Source: Undaria pinnatifida (Eukaryota; Sar; Phaeophyceae; Laminariales; Alariaceae). From it: a DNA stretch of 64,000 nucleotides. Location: NCBI GenBank assembly GCA_012845835.1, contig JABAKD010000026.1:5037699-5101698 (forward strand), read 5' to 3'. Each line of letters opens with the position of its first letter. Position 1 is the first letter of the stretch. The notes under the pieces were generated by a model. That model searched no databases, was not told the DNA's origin, and saw only the letters and a list, made by a program, of their open reading frames with translations. The translations under genes were made by a program, and so were the position numbers. Shown here one piece after another: positions 51,776 to 63,930 of the stretch.

Positions 51776-52467
51776 AAAGAACGATAAACCTTCCAGTGTA
51801 TGGTTGCTCCCCGGGGGCTATGCAACGCCCCGCATTCAGATCTCCGACAATCATGGTGACGTGTCGATTGGTCCAACTGCGTGTTTTGGGTACCTCGGAG
51901 CGGTTAAATGGCAACCGCATCTACAGCCTGTGCCCGACATGCCCCATATCGCACTCTTTTTAAGACTGAATGCGAGTTTCTGATTTACACGGCGCCTAAA
52001 AAATTAAAATACCTTTCGAGATCACACTGACGCCGGGAAAATGCCATACGTGCGCCACCACTGACGGAAAATGACGCAGGCAGGCAAGTTAGCGACACGG
52101 TGACCAATGTGAATCGTCCAGCTGCGCCGATTTGTTCGATTTGTTGGCGATAGCTGCAGACCAAGCCTACGGTATTGTAGTATCACTGTAGTATCACTGT
52201 AGACTAGTATCATACCCCCTTTTACATTATGGAAGTTGAACTATCATATCACATCTTACCGTACATACTATCATACTATCATATCACATCATACCGTACA
52301 CACTATCATATTGTCATACTCGCACCAGTGACTCTGCCCCTCACCGTGAAAAAACACAAATTAGGCGATTTGCCTCGGCGCAAGGTGGCTAACCCATTCC
52401 ATTGCGAATTCACATCGCCAAATTAAACTATTAAGCTATTAAAGCAGCTCGAACGCTTACGACCGCA

Positions 52468-52878
52468 ATGGAATGGAAGTGGAGGGTCACTCGTGCGAAC
52501 GATCTCGAACCACTGCAAGCGTGAGTACGCCCCCCTCCCTAGCTTTGATCATACTATTTTTATACTATTTTTATACTATTTTTATACTATTTTTATACTA
52601 TTTTTATGCTATTTTTATACTATTTTTATGCTGTTTTTATCATATTTCTAATACTATTTTAATACTATTTTACTACCTTCAAAGTATCTTACTATCTTTA
52701 TGCTATCTTTATGCTATCTTTAAACTATCTTACTATCTTTATGCTATCTTTATGCACCGAAAGCTATTTTTCTTCAACGTGGACTCACAATGAGCTTTAT
52801 TTCTCGGCGTTGTCTCTTCGTGTAGCGAGGCCACCGCTGACGATGCGAATTGCGCTCGCCTAGCGAAGAGCAAGGTTT
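52468..52878 (+). CDS. Candidate two-exon coding fragment, unknown
   Basis: Exon 52468-52520 starts at ATG, encodes MEWKWRVTRANDLEPLQ plus two bases, and ends at donor GTGAGTAC. Acceptor CTCTTCGTGTAG joins 52825-52878 in phase, giving AEATADDANCARLAKSKVS, then donor GTGAGTGC. Two strong donors and a matching phase support it. Against it, the second exon is also open on the minus strand and no family is recognised. Confidence 0.25.
52548..52762 (+). repeat. 11-bp TACTATTTTTA minisatellite and CTATCTTTATG tract
   Basis: About nine TACTATTTTTA units followed by degenerate units and then five CTATCTTTATG units. Confidence 0.9.
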
Positions 52879-52894
52879 CCGTGAGTGCTGCTGA

Positions 52895-54520
52895 TCGTGG
52901 TACTCCTCCAAAGCCTGCTCCAGGATCACGTTTGCCCCGCCTTACGCGCGTACGTCGAACGGGGTGGGGCAAGGTTGGGGTCATCGAGCGAAACGCGCCA
53001 TGTATGCCTTCCATACGCCGACCACTATTATGCGTTATTACTGTGCTTCGAAGTATTAGTCATCGAGCGAAACGCGCCATGTATGCCTTCCATACGCCGA
53101 CCACTATTATGCGTTATTACTGTGCTTCGAAGTATTAAATAGTACGAAACACAGCCTTTTCTTTACAAGGGTACTTTTTCTGTCATCTTGGATATCCGCC
53201 AGGGCTTAGTCTAAGATCGCTCTTGCCTCATCATACACCGAATGACGTCGAACAAGGTGGGACAAGGGGTGGGTTGTTGGTGATGTGGCATCTACCCACT
53301 AACCTGCTCAGTCAACAGGGGTCATCGACTGAGCGCGCCATGTCTTAGATGCCCGGTTATGATCAACACATTTACATATTAAGAGTACGAAATCGATTTT
53401 GTTTCACGCAAGGGCACCATTTTTGCCGCCTTCGCGGCTTTTCCGCCAGGGCCTGCTCCGCGATCACGTTTGCCCCGTCTCGGAACAAGGTGGGGGACAA
53501 GGTGTAGGCTGTTGGCCATGTATCACTAACAACATTGATGAAGTCTACTTGAGTCAACACGGCCCATCGAGTGAGCGCGTCATGCCTTCGACGCCAGGAT
53601 ATGAACAATTTTGTCACCAGTATGAAAAGAAAACCTTTTCTTGTGTGTCGTCCGAATTCCATTGTCATGATCGTTGTTCTGACTCGGGAGATAGAAACAT
53701 GTATTCCCTCGGCCAGATACACCTGTCGCCGCTTCCTGTTACCTCCTGCGTATTTTGCCCACGCATTAACTGTATCCCTATCTTCCTGACATGACACCGC
53801 CGGGTTCCTAACCATTGCCGCCGACAGTGGTCTTGAGTGACCAAGCCTCCGAATGGTACCCTACCATTCGACTCCTCCGATCTAACAAGTACCCAAGAAA
53901 ATAGAACAACCGTATAAAAAAACAAGGAGATAAAAAAAAACACGGAATCCCTGCTACTCATAGAGCTCTTCCCCCCCACGCCCTCGTCGAAATACAAAAG
54001 GGGAGACGGGGCGGAGGCGAAAAGAATAACACTATTAGTCTAATACCTTCTGGCTTGGCTGACCATCCCAGCGACTAACTCACACCTACTCACGTTCCCA
54101 GCAACAACCCCTGGCTCACTCGGGTTCGGCGTGGATTTGCTGATCTTCACGTGATGTCTTCTCCTAGACCGACCAAATAAAAAATTTCTGCTCCTAGTGT
54201 TCGCTTTTAAGCCCTCATTCTGACGGCGATGCCCTATACAATACAAACATGCCTAGGTATCTCCAACAATCAACGAACCCTTTGGCGGTTATTCCGTATG
54301 CCGAAACTGCATGTATGGACAAACCTATCCTGTTTTTACATGTTGATTTTTCTTCCCTCGTGATACTCCTCCAGGGTTTACTCCAAAATCACGTTTGCCC
54401 GACCTCGGGACAAGGTGGGGGACAACGTCTAGGCTGTTGGCTACGTAGAACTACCCACCAGCCTGTTCATCCAACACCGGTCATCGACTGAGCACGCATG
54501 GTCTCCGATGCCCGGGTAAG
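52895..54520. repeat. Four-copy array of a coding-like fragment
   Basis: A block of about 160 bp recurs at about 52905-53060, 53195-53360, 53445-53600 and 54360-54520. The core is the CTGCTCC-GATCACGTTTGCCCC type, then AACAAGGTGGG and later TCATCGA-TGAGCGCGCCATG. On the minus strand the cores read GANVILEQALEEYHDQQ, GANVIAEQALAEKPRRRQ and RANVILE, then a stop and TLEEYHEG, which look like diverged copies of a helical exon. On the plus strand three of four cores are also open (GLLRDHVCPVSEQ type). Which strand, and which copy if any, is functional cannot be settled by eye. Confidence 0.6.
52981..53137 (+). repeat. Perfect 79-bp tandem duplication
   Basis: TCATCGAGCGAAACGCGCCA and the following bases up to GCTTCGAAGTATTA are identical at 52981 and 53060. 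It falls inside the first unit of the four-copy array and must be very recent. Confidence 0.95.
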
Positions 54521-54767
54521 ACCATTGTGTAGTTTGAAAAGCTAATCATGTTGTGTAAGAACCGGTACATTTTATTTCAACGTGGAACGCGCGCCGCGCT
54601 ATCATGGGCAGTAGTGTTCGATGCGCCGGCAAAATATCCTTAATGTTTGGGGGCTGATCACCGACCACAATTTTTTCTGTAGTACTTAATACAATAGTAC
54701 TACAGCAATGAATCCAAGATTTTCATTAGTTTCCACACCTCATACGAGGGAGACGGTATCCATAACA

Positions 54768-55200
54768 CTAGTCAACTTTCCTGTGCGCTGTTGTCCTGCC
54801 TGTTGTTGTGCGTGTGGTTTTATGCATTGGATGTAGCAACATGTATAGCAACGCATTTCTTCTTCTCTGTTGGTAGTCTTCAAGAAGAGCGCGGCCCTTC
54901 CTTTCCAGTGCACCTAGTGGTGCGGAGAATTCCCCACCTAAAGTTAAAGTATAAATACCAATACTCACCATTATAGTGGACCAAAAACAAAACACCTCCC
55001 AATAAAAACTCACTCATATAGTATATTACGAGTACTAACAACGCAGCTTGCAAAGATGAGTATTGACCTGAAATTCGTCAAACTCACGGCTGACGTCCTT
55101 GAAAATTAGTTATATAATACCTTCGGTCTCCAGCCGTAGGTCCGCCTGGTCGACCTTCAGTATCCGGGCCATGCCCTCGAGAACGCTGGACATCGTGCAC
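54768..55200 (-). CDS. Last two exons of an unidentified minus-strand gene
   Basis: Exon 55200-55121 (acceptor CACCTCCCCAG, donor GTATTA) encodes CTMSSVLEGMARILKVDQAD then LRLETE plus one base. Exon 54937-54768 (acceptor AACTTTAG) completes the codon and encodes GEFSAPLGALERKGRALLED then YQQRRRNALLYM, ending at a stop at 54768. Phase 1 at the junction matches. The peptide is helical and charged, of coiled-coil type. Earlier exons should lie at higher coordinates. Family not recognised. Confidence 0.4.
55041..55110 (+). repeat. Short dispersed repeat shared with 23985-24045
   Basis: GCAGCTTGCAAAGATGAG and AACTCACGGCTGACGT here correspond to CAGCTTGCAAAGATGAGC and AACTCACAGCTGACGTGC near 23990. 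It lies in the intron of the 55200-54768 fragment. Confidence 0.55.
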
Positions 55201-55261
55201 CTGGGGAGGTGGTCAGAGTTGTGACATACAACACAACACAACACAACACAACACAGTACAT

Positions 55262-55470
55262 ATTTGCCATTCATCCGTTTGGGACTTCAGAGGAATCGGC
55301 CATACGAAACAACGCGAGGTGCTCGACTGTTGGTGATACTCCGTCGTGTCCAAGCAGTATCTAATAAAGCGACGAGTTGATTATGATTATATACAGCATG
55401 ATCCTACACGTACTACTGCGCGCTCACGGAGACGGTGGATAACATCGCGCCTATGATGTGTTCGGTCGGT
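55262..55470 (+). repeat. Dispersed repeat H, copy 2
   Basis: Counterpart of 24903-25140: GTTTGGGACTTCAGAGG, GGTGATACT, TACTGCGCGCTCACGGAGAC, GGTGGATAACATCGCG. Confidence 0.6.
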
Positions 55471-57385
55471 ACGTCGGTACGTCGGTAAGACCGGGCTCCC
55501 AAAGGGTTAGTAAGTTAGATATAGAAGTGGGCCTGTACGTGTGTTACCGTACATGTATGAGCATGATACAACATTCAGCCCGCCTGGTATGGCGCACATG
55601 GCACAACACCTAGACTATACATACTATGCATGCCTGGTGTGGCCAGAGCTACGTATGACATGTGATAATCTGGTGGTGTCATGTAGTCGGCTTTGGAGAT
55701 GAGCTCGCATGTACCGTACGCGCTTCACCGAGTGATACGTGTGTTTGAAGATGAGCTCGCATACTGCTGTATATCATAAGATTTTCTCGTTCCACGTACG
55801 TATACTACTGGTATATTCTAGACTAGACTTATTATATGAATTAACACCCAACAAGCAGTGTAACGTGCTACTCGTACACTTGCTACTCGTATGGAGTAGA
55901 CGAGATGCCAAACATCTAGCAGGTCGTATACGATGCATACCAGGTGTATGACATGATACTGGGTCGTTGCTCTGTTGTTTGACAAGTCGGTGGGTGATCG
56001 CGGTCAACGAGCATAGATATACCAGGCATAATCTATACTCCGGAGTATATATTATCTGGGTGCGACGTACTCTTCAGTAGTCAGTAGTAGTAGTAGTAGT
56101 AGTAGAATGACACACGGAATGACGCAAGGGTGACACCATGGCATGATGACACGTTGGCACATCGACGATGGCCTATCTGGAGGGGTAATCGATCCTCGTG
56201 GAGATGAAGGTTCGACAAAAAAGGGTCTAGGCTGGAGAGCGACCACCACAACCAGCTCGTTGCAAACTGCAGCATGATACCTGTACCGAGTAGCTCGTTT
56301 TATGAATGATTAATAGAAGAATTATGAGCATGCATAGCAAGCAGAATGGCCTGGAACGGAATGACACAACAATCAATGCCACAACAATGCCACAACAATA
56401 ATGCAACAATCCCACCTCGGTGTGTAGTCGATCCTCGTGAAGCGCCTGTCGAGGTGAAGACTCGACAACGGCCTAGGCTGGAGAGTGACCACCACAACAA
56501 ATCCGTCACCGGACATGACGCCCAAACACTGTCCGTGTCGAATCAACACCGCAGGACTCTCGTACGCTGAGCACCGTACTTAAACCTAGCCCTACTGCGT
56601 TCCGTACCAGGTACTATCAATACTACACAGCATAGTTGATGCTTGCTACCCGTAGCTTGGTGGTGTGGTATCTCGCCGGCGAGCACTGGAACAAGCTGAA
56701 AGAAGACCTTGCGGGGTATGGTTGAAAAGATGTGTCACCCACGCATGAAACATTTAGATGTACGAACGAGTGTACGCATGCTCCATGTATGTCCCTGCTT
56801 CCCACGCCAGTCTACGTAGATACAACACATTATACCCCTACAAAACCGTCCAACACGTCCTCGAGCGAGCAAAAAAAAAAAAAATCCAATCTTTTCGGTT
56901 ACACCTTCTCCCGCGAAGAGGCGTTTGTTTTGGCCGTTTGGCTATACCGTATTCTACACAAGATAACACACCCACATAAGATACCACACCCCCCACAGAA
57001 TACGACACCCCGGTGATAATTTTTGGGGCTCGAAATATAGCGCTTTAGTCTAATACCAAGTAATATGGCGACAGAAGATACCACACCCCCCACAGGATAC
57101 CGCACCCGGTGATAATATTTTCAAGCGCTCAAATGTATCACCGGGGGTGTGTTATCTTGTGTAGAATACGGTAGTCTATAGTCTACTCTATAGTCTAGTA
57201 TTTCTACAGTAGCAGTACCGAATCTTTTGGGCTCCCATGAAATTGCACGTACGTGCAAGGTTTTTTAGATTTGCACGTAAATTCATAGTCTAGCGATTTT
57301 TTACGTGTAGTCTAGACTAGCGGCTCCCTCTGTGCAGGTCCGCACAAAACGACGGTTGCGCTGCCCAGACCAACCCGACCCCAGA

Positions 57386-57441
57386 CCCGACCCTAACCCT
57401 AACCCTACCCCTAACCCCAACCCCAACCCCAACCCAACCCT
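57386..57441 (+). repeat. Interstitial telomere-like CCCTAA tract
   Basis: CCCTAACCCTAACCC followed by CCCTAACCCC and CCCAACCCC variants, about 55 bp, degenerating outward. It fits an old interstitial telomeric repeat of the TTAGGG type. Confidence 0.8.
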
Positions 57442-60400
57442 TTGGAGGGCTCTCGGTCTGCTCTCGAGGTCGGCAGGGGCTGTACTGAGTTTACGTGCAA
57501 ATCTGAAAACCTTGCACGTACGTGCAATTAAAAAACGCCTGGTGGAACCTGTTTCGATAAGAAAAAAATGAAAAATAGAAAACTCCAGATGTGAGTACGA
57601 CGGATTGAATGGTTAAAAAAACTCAACTTTGCAAGCTGCGAAAATAAGCAACGTGAGAACTCACATCATAAACTAGCCTGTTACTTTTCGTAGAAGTCGT
57701 ACGTAGAAGTCGTAGATATTACGGAGAACGCCAGGTCTGCAGTGCAGTCATGGACAGCGCAAGGCCAAGTGTGGCACCAGTCCACCGCGTGGAGGCCATC
57801 ACCACAACCAGTCACACCATGCATACATGCGCAGACGGGGGCCAGGCGTATATATATGCCAGGCGGCGGTGCCCTACGCGACGCTGCGTCTCGATGAAGT
57901 GGCAGCGTGCCGCGGAGGATCTAGCCTTGATGGAGATTTGTCCCACAATACCAGCAGCAGTTGAGAACGAGTAGCGTGTGCATCATGCCTGGTACCGGTA
58001 CCATATAACCGCGTACTGGCATGCTGTTCTTACGTTGTTGATCCACAACAAACGTGACTTCACTCCGTGGATCTATCGGCAACGCCCCCACCTGCTGTGA
58101 ATCGTAGCATCATACTTGTATTATTAATACTGGAATGACACTTACGATGCTTGCTGCTGCACGTACCCACAGCCCACTGCGAACCATGTCTTGGGATTTT
58201 CCCTTTTTTAGACGCCAGATTAAAACGGGCGAGAAAACATGACGGGATGCGCACCTCTCTTGGTGTATGTTAAAACAACAGCATGATCATCGATGGCAGA
58301 GACGCCAAGACACGCCCGCATCACGCACACACTGAACGGCAGACGCAGGCCTGTGGGATAACCGCGCATTTAATTTTTCGTGCTTTGGCCAGACGAAGGC
58401 CAGTATTAATAGAAGGCCAGTAGAATGCCAGTGGGATGTCCGCAGGATTCGATACGCTCTCAGTGACAGTGCCGAAGAGGGGCGACGATGCACATTGTTG
58501 GGGTGAACTATAGGTCTATGGGTACACTCTGGCGCGCCTTTCATGGGAGTTTCACGGGTGTCCCATGGAAGCCACATGGGATACCCACAGGATTACCCAC
58601 GGCAGACCCATATCTCATCGATGACAGGTCCCGAGGATGCAAACGCCGAACGACGCGTCTACGGGAAGATCTCGATATCTCGATGGGATGTGGTGCCTTA
58701 GTATCTCCACACGCCGCACAGTTGATGATCTATCTTTACTTGATGATCTAGTTCTTCCAGGGAAAATGTGTTGTGATCTTCTAGCTCATGTTGCCGGGGG
58801 TTGGAAACCACGCGATCTACATGATCTGGCAAACGTTTTGTTTGCAGAGTGGGATCTGTAGGCACCCTCTATATTCAGATCCTGCACATCTCATAACGGC
58901 CGATATAAGATCTAGACTATACTGTAGAATTTCTATATGATCTATATGATCTATGTTATCTAGATCGTGATCTGTATGAGGTATGGATGTTTCCAAAGAC
59001 ACCATATACGGCGTGGGTCCCCCTAGGTTTGAATGAAATTGTCTCGGAAACATCGTTCCAGGGGTTTTGTTATATCCTGCGTGTTGTACAGTAGCAAGCT
59101 ACTTTACCACATTATTAGTCTATAGTTAATCATCTAGACCTAGAGGGACGCTGAAGCATCAAACAGGACGCGAGTGAGACAAAACGCCGGTCGGGCCGCT
59201 TACGGTAATAGCTGACACACTTGCAACTAACTGTTGGTTGTACATACCAGAGGTACAGTAGGTAGAATCCTTTCGTACCGTGATGACGAAGACATCTGCC
59301 AGCACCCTTAACGCTTGCCCACGTTAGATTATATCCCCTGCTACAGCACGTTATAGTCCTAGATAGTATGCTTGCCATCCGACAAAGCGCGTGCAGCATG
59401 AGCTTCAAAGTCGACCACCAGCAGAAGAAAACAAAAACGAAAAAAAAATCTTAACCGCACATTCTTTCAAGAAGCCAGACAGCGAGGGGTTTAACTATAT
59501 ATAGTCTAGACTAGTACCCAAAAATAAAATGAACGCCCTCCCCGGTCATTTTTTACGATTCGCACAGAAACCACAACGCTCCGACTTTTTTTTTCGATTT
59601 TTTGGCATTTTTTTCGTAGGAGTGTGGCTCTCCGTTTTCTTTTTTTAGTGTGCTCTGAAGATTTTTTCCTCGGAAACCTGTAAGAAAAGGACTCTACCCC
59701 TTTGCTGTACCTGCTTCCCATCTTTTTTTTATTATTATTTTGTTTTTTTGCGCTCGCGCCGCAGAAATAAGAATAATTTTTACTCGACTCGTGTGATAAC
59801 GTGGTCCTAGTACAACAGCATTACGGGGCTGTTACAGGCGCAAGCCACCCTTTGCAGGTCTCTCTGCTAGGCAGGTTTCCACGTTGGCCGCTCACTTGTA
59901 CTAGATAAGCTCTTGTATTAGTTCCACACACGCCGCGGACGAACTGAACAGCGTGTAATTCCGCGCGAGGCAAAAGCATCATCCCCTTTTTCCTATACGC
60001 ACATGCCTTCAAAGGCATGTGAAGCCCTTTTGTATCCAGCCTTATCCCGTATCTTACGCCTTGTTAGGCTCCCAGGGGAATACCATAACGCTAGCCCACC
60101 CTAATGAGCCGTATATGCAGGAATATGGAAGATTCGGGGAAGCACCGGTTCCACGGTCTAGAACATGACTCGAAGATGCGGCTCTTCACAACCTACTCCC
60201 ACACCTCTACCCTGCGAGGCTACGAAGCCTCAGGGAAAATGCTACAGCAGAAAACCTCAAACGAAGAACGGAAGACGGAAAAAAGGTACAGAACATTCCA
60301 GCGAATGGCGGGATCGACAGGCACGAGAGCTATCACTTCCGCAGATTACCGAGGGGAATGGAGCCAGAGAAAAAAAAAACGGGAACCATGCAGAAAAATA

Positions 60401-60825
60401 GAAAGAACAATAACAAATGCGAAAGCGCTGGGGTCGAAGGCGGAAGAGTGAAAAACCTCGCGAGCAAAACCCCAAGCGGTCGCAAAAACGTGCCAGAACG
60501 CGCTACGTACGAAACCCAACTCGCGCGCGCGGAATGAACATCGTGCCCCACCCTGCGGGGGCGACGTCGAAAGCGGGCGGAGAATCACCAGGAGAATCCC
60601 CCCAGCCAGGAAAATTGAATTAAAAAAAAAGAACAAAAACGAATATCACAGTAGACACGCGCCTTACTCAGTAGGGCGATTAATAACTAATAGTTAGTGT
60701 AGAGACACAAGCTACGGCATTAGACTATAGTTTTACGCTACTTTTTTCCCGGGCTCTTACCTGATAGGTCACCCTCATCAGCATGATGAGCATGATGAGC
60801 GTGATGAGCATGATGAGGAGTTCTA

Positions 60826-61064
60826 TTGATAGAAAAGACTAAGTGACTTATTAATAGAATATACTAAGTGATTTATTCATAGAATATACGAAGTGACTTA
60901 TTAATAGAATATACCAAGTGAATTAATAATATATAGACTAAGTGACTTATTAATAGAATATACCAAGTGACTTAATAATATATAGACTAAGTGACTTATA
61001 AATAGAATATACTAAGTGACTTATTAATAGAACAGACTAAGTGAGTTATTATTAGAATAGACTC
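60826..61064 (+). repeat. About 25-bp tandem repeat ACTAAGTGACTTATTAATAG
   Basis: About nine units containing ACTAAGTGACTTATTAATAG and AATATAC with substitutions and indels. It follows a short GATGAGCAT repeat (60778-60815). Confidence 0.9.
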
Positions 61065-61240
61065 AGCCGAAAGTGAAACCCAATGAACAAATCATCCCAT
61101 GGCGTGGCATGGTGTGGCATGGCGTGGCATGGAATGGCCTAGGTGGAGAAAACGGTAATGTTGCACCATAAGAGTGATAGTCCGACAATCTCGGGTTGAG
61201 GAGCCGTTCAAGCCGTTCATTTTTTTTTCCGTTTGCCAAA

Positions 61241-61461
61241 AAGTGCTGTTACTGAAATATCTCTATCGTACCAAGCACCTGTGGGTAGTGCTGTACAACC
61301 AACATGCGAAGGAGAAGCCGTACGCAGCGCATGTGCCAATTCAAAACCTCTACCGACTACTTCTTGTTGTTGCGCGCACCGACCGGAGGGAGACGGTGCC
61401 AATTCGCGACCTGTGGACTGCGGAACTCAAGTACAGCCCACACCCTATCATAGTGTTGTAG
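61241..61461 (+). CDS. Possible coding exon, unknown
   Basis: After a T-rich tract and an AAAAAG acceptor-like site, an open frame of about 73 codons runs to TAG at 61459. It contains YLYRTKHLWVVLYNQHAKEK, IQNLYRLLLVVARTDRRETV and IRDLWTAELKYSPHP. Composition is protein-like, with no repeats inside. I do not recognise a family. It may be a terminal exon or a decayed transposon piece. Confidence 0.25.
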
Positions 61462-61619
61462 TGTTATAGGCTCGAAACGGTTGAAATGGGGTGCTCAACA
61501 GACTGCACGCCCTTTTTAATTGGCCAACACCTGTACCCTCATACCGCCTGGACCGGATCCCATTAGGCACACTGCTCCTACCAGGTACGTACTAGTACTA
61601 GGTGCGCAACTGCAGACGG

Positions 61620-61652
61620 TTGGGGTTAGGGTTAGGGCTAGGCTTAGGTTAG
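61620..61652 (+). repeat. Short telomere-like GGGTTA tract
   Basis: GGGGTTAGGGTTAGGGCTAG and following GGCTTAGGTTAG, two perfect units plus degenerate ones. Confidence 0.7.
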
Positions 61653-61980
61653 CGTTAGAATGGCGTATGGACTGCAGCTAATAGCTGTAGTCCCTGGACT
61701 CTAACCATTTACTCTCCCGAAAGGGACCCTAGGTTTACAACAAAGCTTGTTGAAAATGAAGCAAGACCTAACGAAAAGCGCAAGGCCTTTTGTTGGTAAA
61801 GCAAACCTCTTCGTAGCGATAGTGTCACAAAACAACGCGACAAGAGACGATGTGCCAAGAAACTGCTGAGCCCCCGTGCGGCCAACGACCCTGCCCAAGC
61901 TTAACGAACCAACAATTTTCAGTTTCATGGGTGACCATTTGCCACTTGAAAAAAGGGTCTTCAAGGTCTGCACATTACAT

Positions 61981-62106
61981 GCAGCCAATAGCACTTAGCC
62001 CTGCTCATGTGTAAAATCAACAACTTGGAACTATCACATTGCTGCGACCAATAGCACTTAGCCCTGCTCATGTACGAAGTATTAAAATCGACAACTTGGA
62101 ACTCTC
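61981..62106 (+). repeat. 62-bp tandem duplication with a 10-bp insertion
   Basis: CCAATAGCACTTAGCCCTGC and TCATGT, then AAAATC(A/G)ACAACTTGGAA recur at 61985 and 62048. The second copy carries an extra ACGAAGTATT. It is recent. Confidence 0.9.
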
Positions 62107-63414
62107 GGTGCTATTTTTAGTGACTAGGGCCACCCTTCCACAGCGTTGAACCCGCCATCATTCCAGCATCTCCTCGCCCCACCCACCGGAGCCTGCCCCT
62201 GAAGCCTGTCAGACATGCAAAAACTATTGCTCACTGATTCCTAATCGTTTGTCCTCAAACGCATGGGCGAAGTTGCAAGGGAGTTTGCCGACGTCGTCAA
62301 ATTTAATCGAGCGGTTGACCCTGCTTGCTCAAAATGTTCTGGCAAGCCTCCAAAAACCTAGCCTGGTGCCGGCGGTTTTGGTGCAGGGGTACGATAGACA
62401 ACAAGTGCGATGCCGTCATCATGGCGATGTCTTGGGGCAGAGCGTCCTTGTAGTGTTCCCGCACGAAAGGCCAGAAGACGCTCTGCGATGAGAGGGGTGA
62501 ACAGGATCGGGCGGCAACGGTAAGATCAGAAGGGGTTCTGTATTGAGGAGAGAGGAAACGATTGGGGACCAACGGTTTATTTTTGTTGTATTGATACCAG
62601 CTATGGATAGGTACGATTGGCCTGGAGATACTTTCGACACTGCCTTCTGCATGAGTGTAATGAATAGGATTGAGCGCGGCAGGCATATGCTACTAAAGAT
62701 ATGGTAGAGGTACACTCTTTTTTTTCCGGGGCTCTTAACCTGATAAAAATGATGAAAATCACTATAATATACCCCTCGGAGGCAAAAACATACTCTGAGA
62801 AAAACAATAGCGCACGTCGATGAACAAGCTAACGGCCTTGGTAAACTAGCAAAAAATCGTGAAAACTATACACTGGCATTCCCACGATTTTTGTATTCAC
62901 ATGGGTTAAGGAGCTCCGTCGTCCAGAAAATATTCCGCCCCAAAAAACTCTGCTGTACCTTTGTCGTAGCACCCGACACCAACAAACAAGAACAAAAAAA
63001 CGGCTACGGGCAACTGGATGTGGTGTCACGTCGACCATTGGCCCGGGAGCGAGCTGAGTGCGGTATTCTTGACACGGTCTTGCGGACGGTGGAGTAATTC
63101 GACCCAACGTTTCTCGTCCGGGAAACGTGACGTTCAATCAAGGTGGGTGAATGCGTCACGCAGTTTCAGTTTCCGAACAAAATTCGCTCACTCTTGAGTT
63201 TTCTTCCGGTGATGGGGTGGAGCAAATCGGGCTCACTTAATACTGATTTGATGGGTTTTCGGGTTAAATCTGAGTTAGCTGAATTTCACTAACCCCGGCC
63301 GCGATGATTGTGTACGGGGCGGACGCATCATCAACATTTTTTGTACGCTCTGTTGTTGATAGAACCTCCCTCTGATATGGAAATTTAATCGATATTTTTA
63401 CCCCCCCCCCAACA

Positions 63415-63482
63415 TGAATGCCTGGTCGGCGAGAAACTTTACGTGCTCCGGCCCGGCATTGTAGAGATGCGAGGGTCGATAG
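63415..63482 (+). repeat. Dispersed repeat D, copy 3
   Basis: ATGCCTGGTCGGCGAGAAAC, TTTACGTGCTCC, GGCCCGGCATTGTAGAGATG, CGAGGGTC. Same family as 32880 and 36131. Confidence 0.65.
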
Positions 63483-63753
63483 CCTTAAGACTACAAACAG
63501 TAGGGGCCCCTCCCTCAGTAAGGCAGAGGTGTTGTATACACTAGTGCTATAGAGAGCAATACGACCGCGTTATATGGGGAAGCTGCCTTATTCACTCCAG
63601 GTTATGAGTGTAATTACCTATTAATAGTCGCTCGAAGCGATTTTGACCACCTTATATCGGGATATCGCCTTACTAACCCTTACTCAGACCGCCTTATTGG
63701 GGGACCCCTACCCTACCCTACCCTACTGTACGTCTGTGCATGAAATGCGTACA

Positions 63754-63816
63754 CCTAATCGCACAACATTGCGATGACTGTCGGCCGTGGTCCTTGTCCA
63801 AGCTCACGAAATTGTA
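63754..63816 (-). pseudogene. Echo of the right-edge exon
   Basis: On the minus strand it reads YNFVSLDKDHGRQSSQCCAI, against YDFIILDKDLDKTATEMLRD in the exon at 63931-64000. Offset is 183 bp (GTCCTTGTCCAA at 63790 and 63973). No donor is kept at its end. Confidence 0.65.
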
Positions 63817-63930
63817 GCCTCATAATATCGAAATGGCCTTGACAATAATAGTGCTCTATGTCGAAATATACGTTTTGTTGCGCTGAAACAATAGAAAAAC
63901 AAACATATATGAAAAAAAATGATTAAATAC

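Noticed and set aside
57332-57571. 79-codon frame with PNPNPN repeats
   Set aside because: It reads through a telomere-like CCCTAA/CCCAA tract.
59233-59313. Possible minus-strand exon reading VLADVFVITVRKDSTYCT
   Set aside because: Acceptor is poor and nothing joins to it in phase. Kept only as a note.
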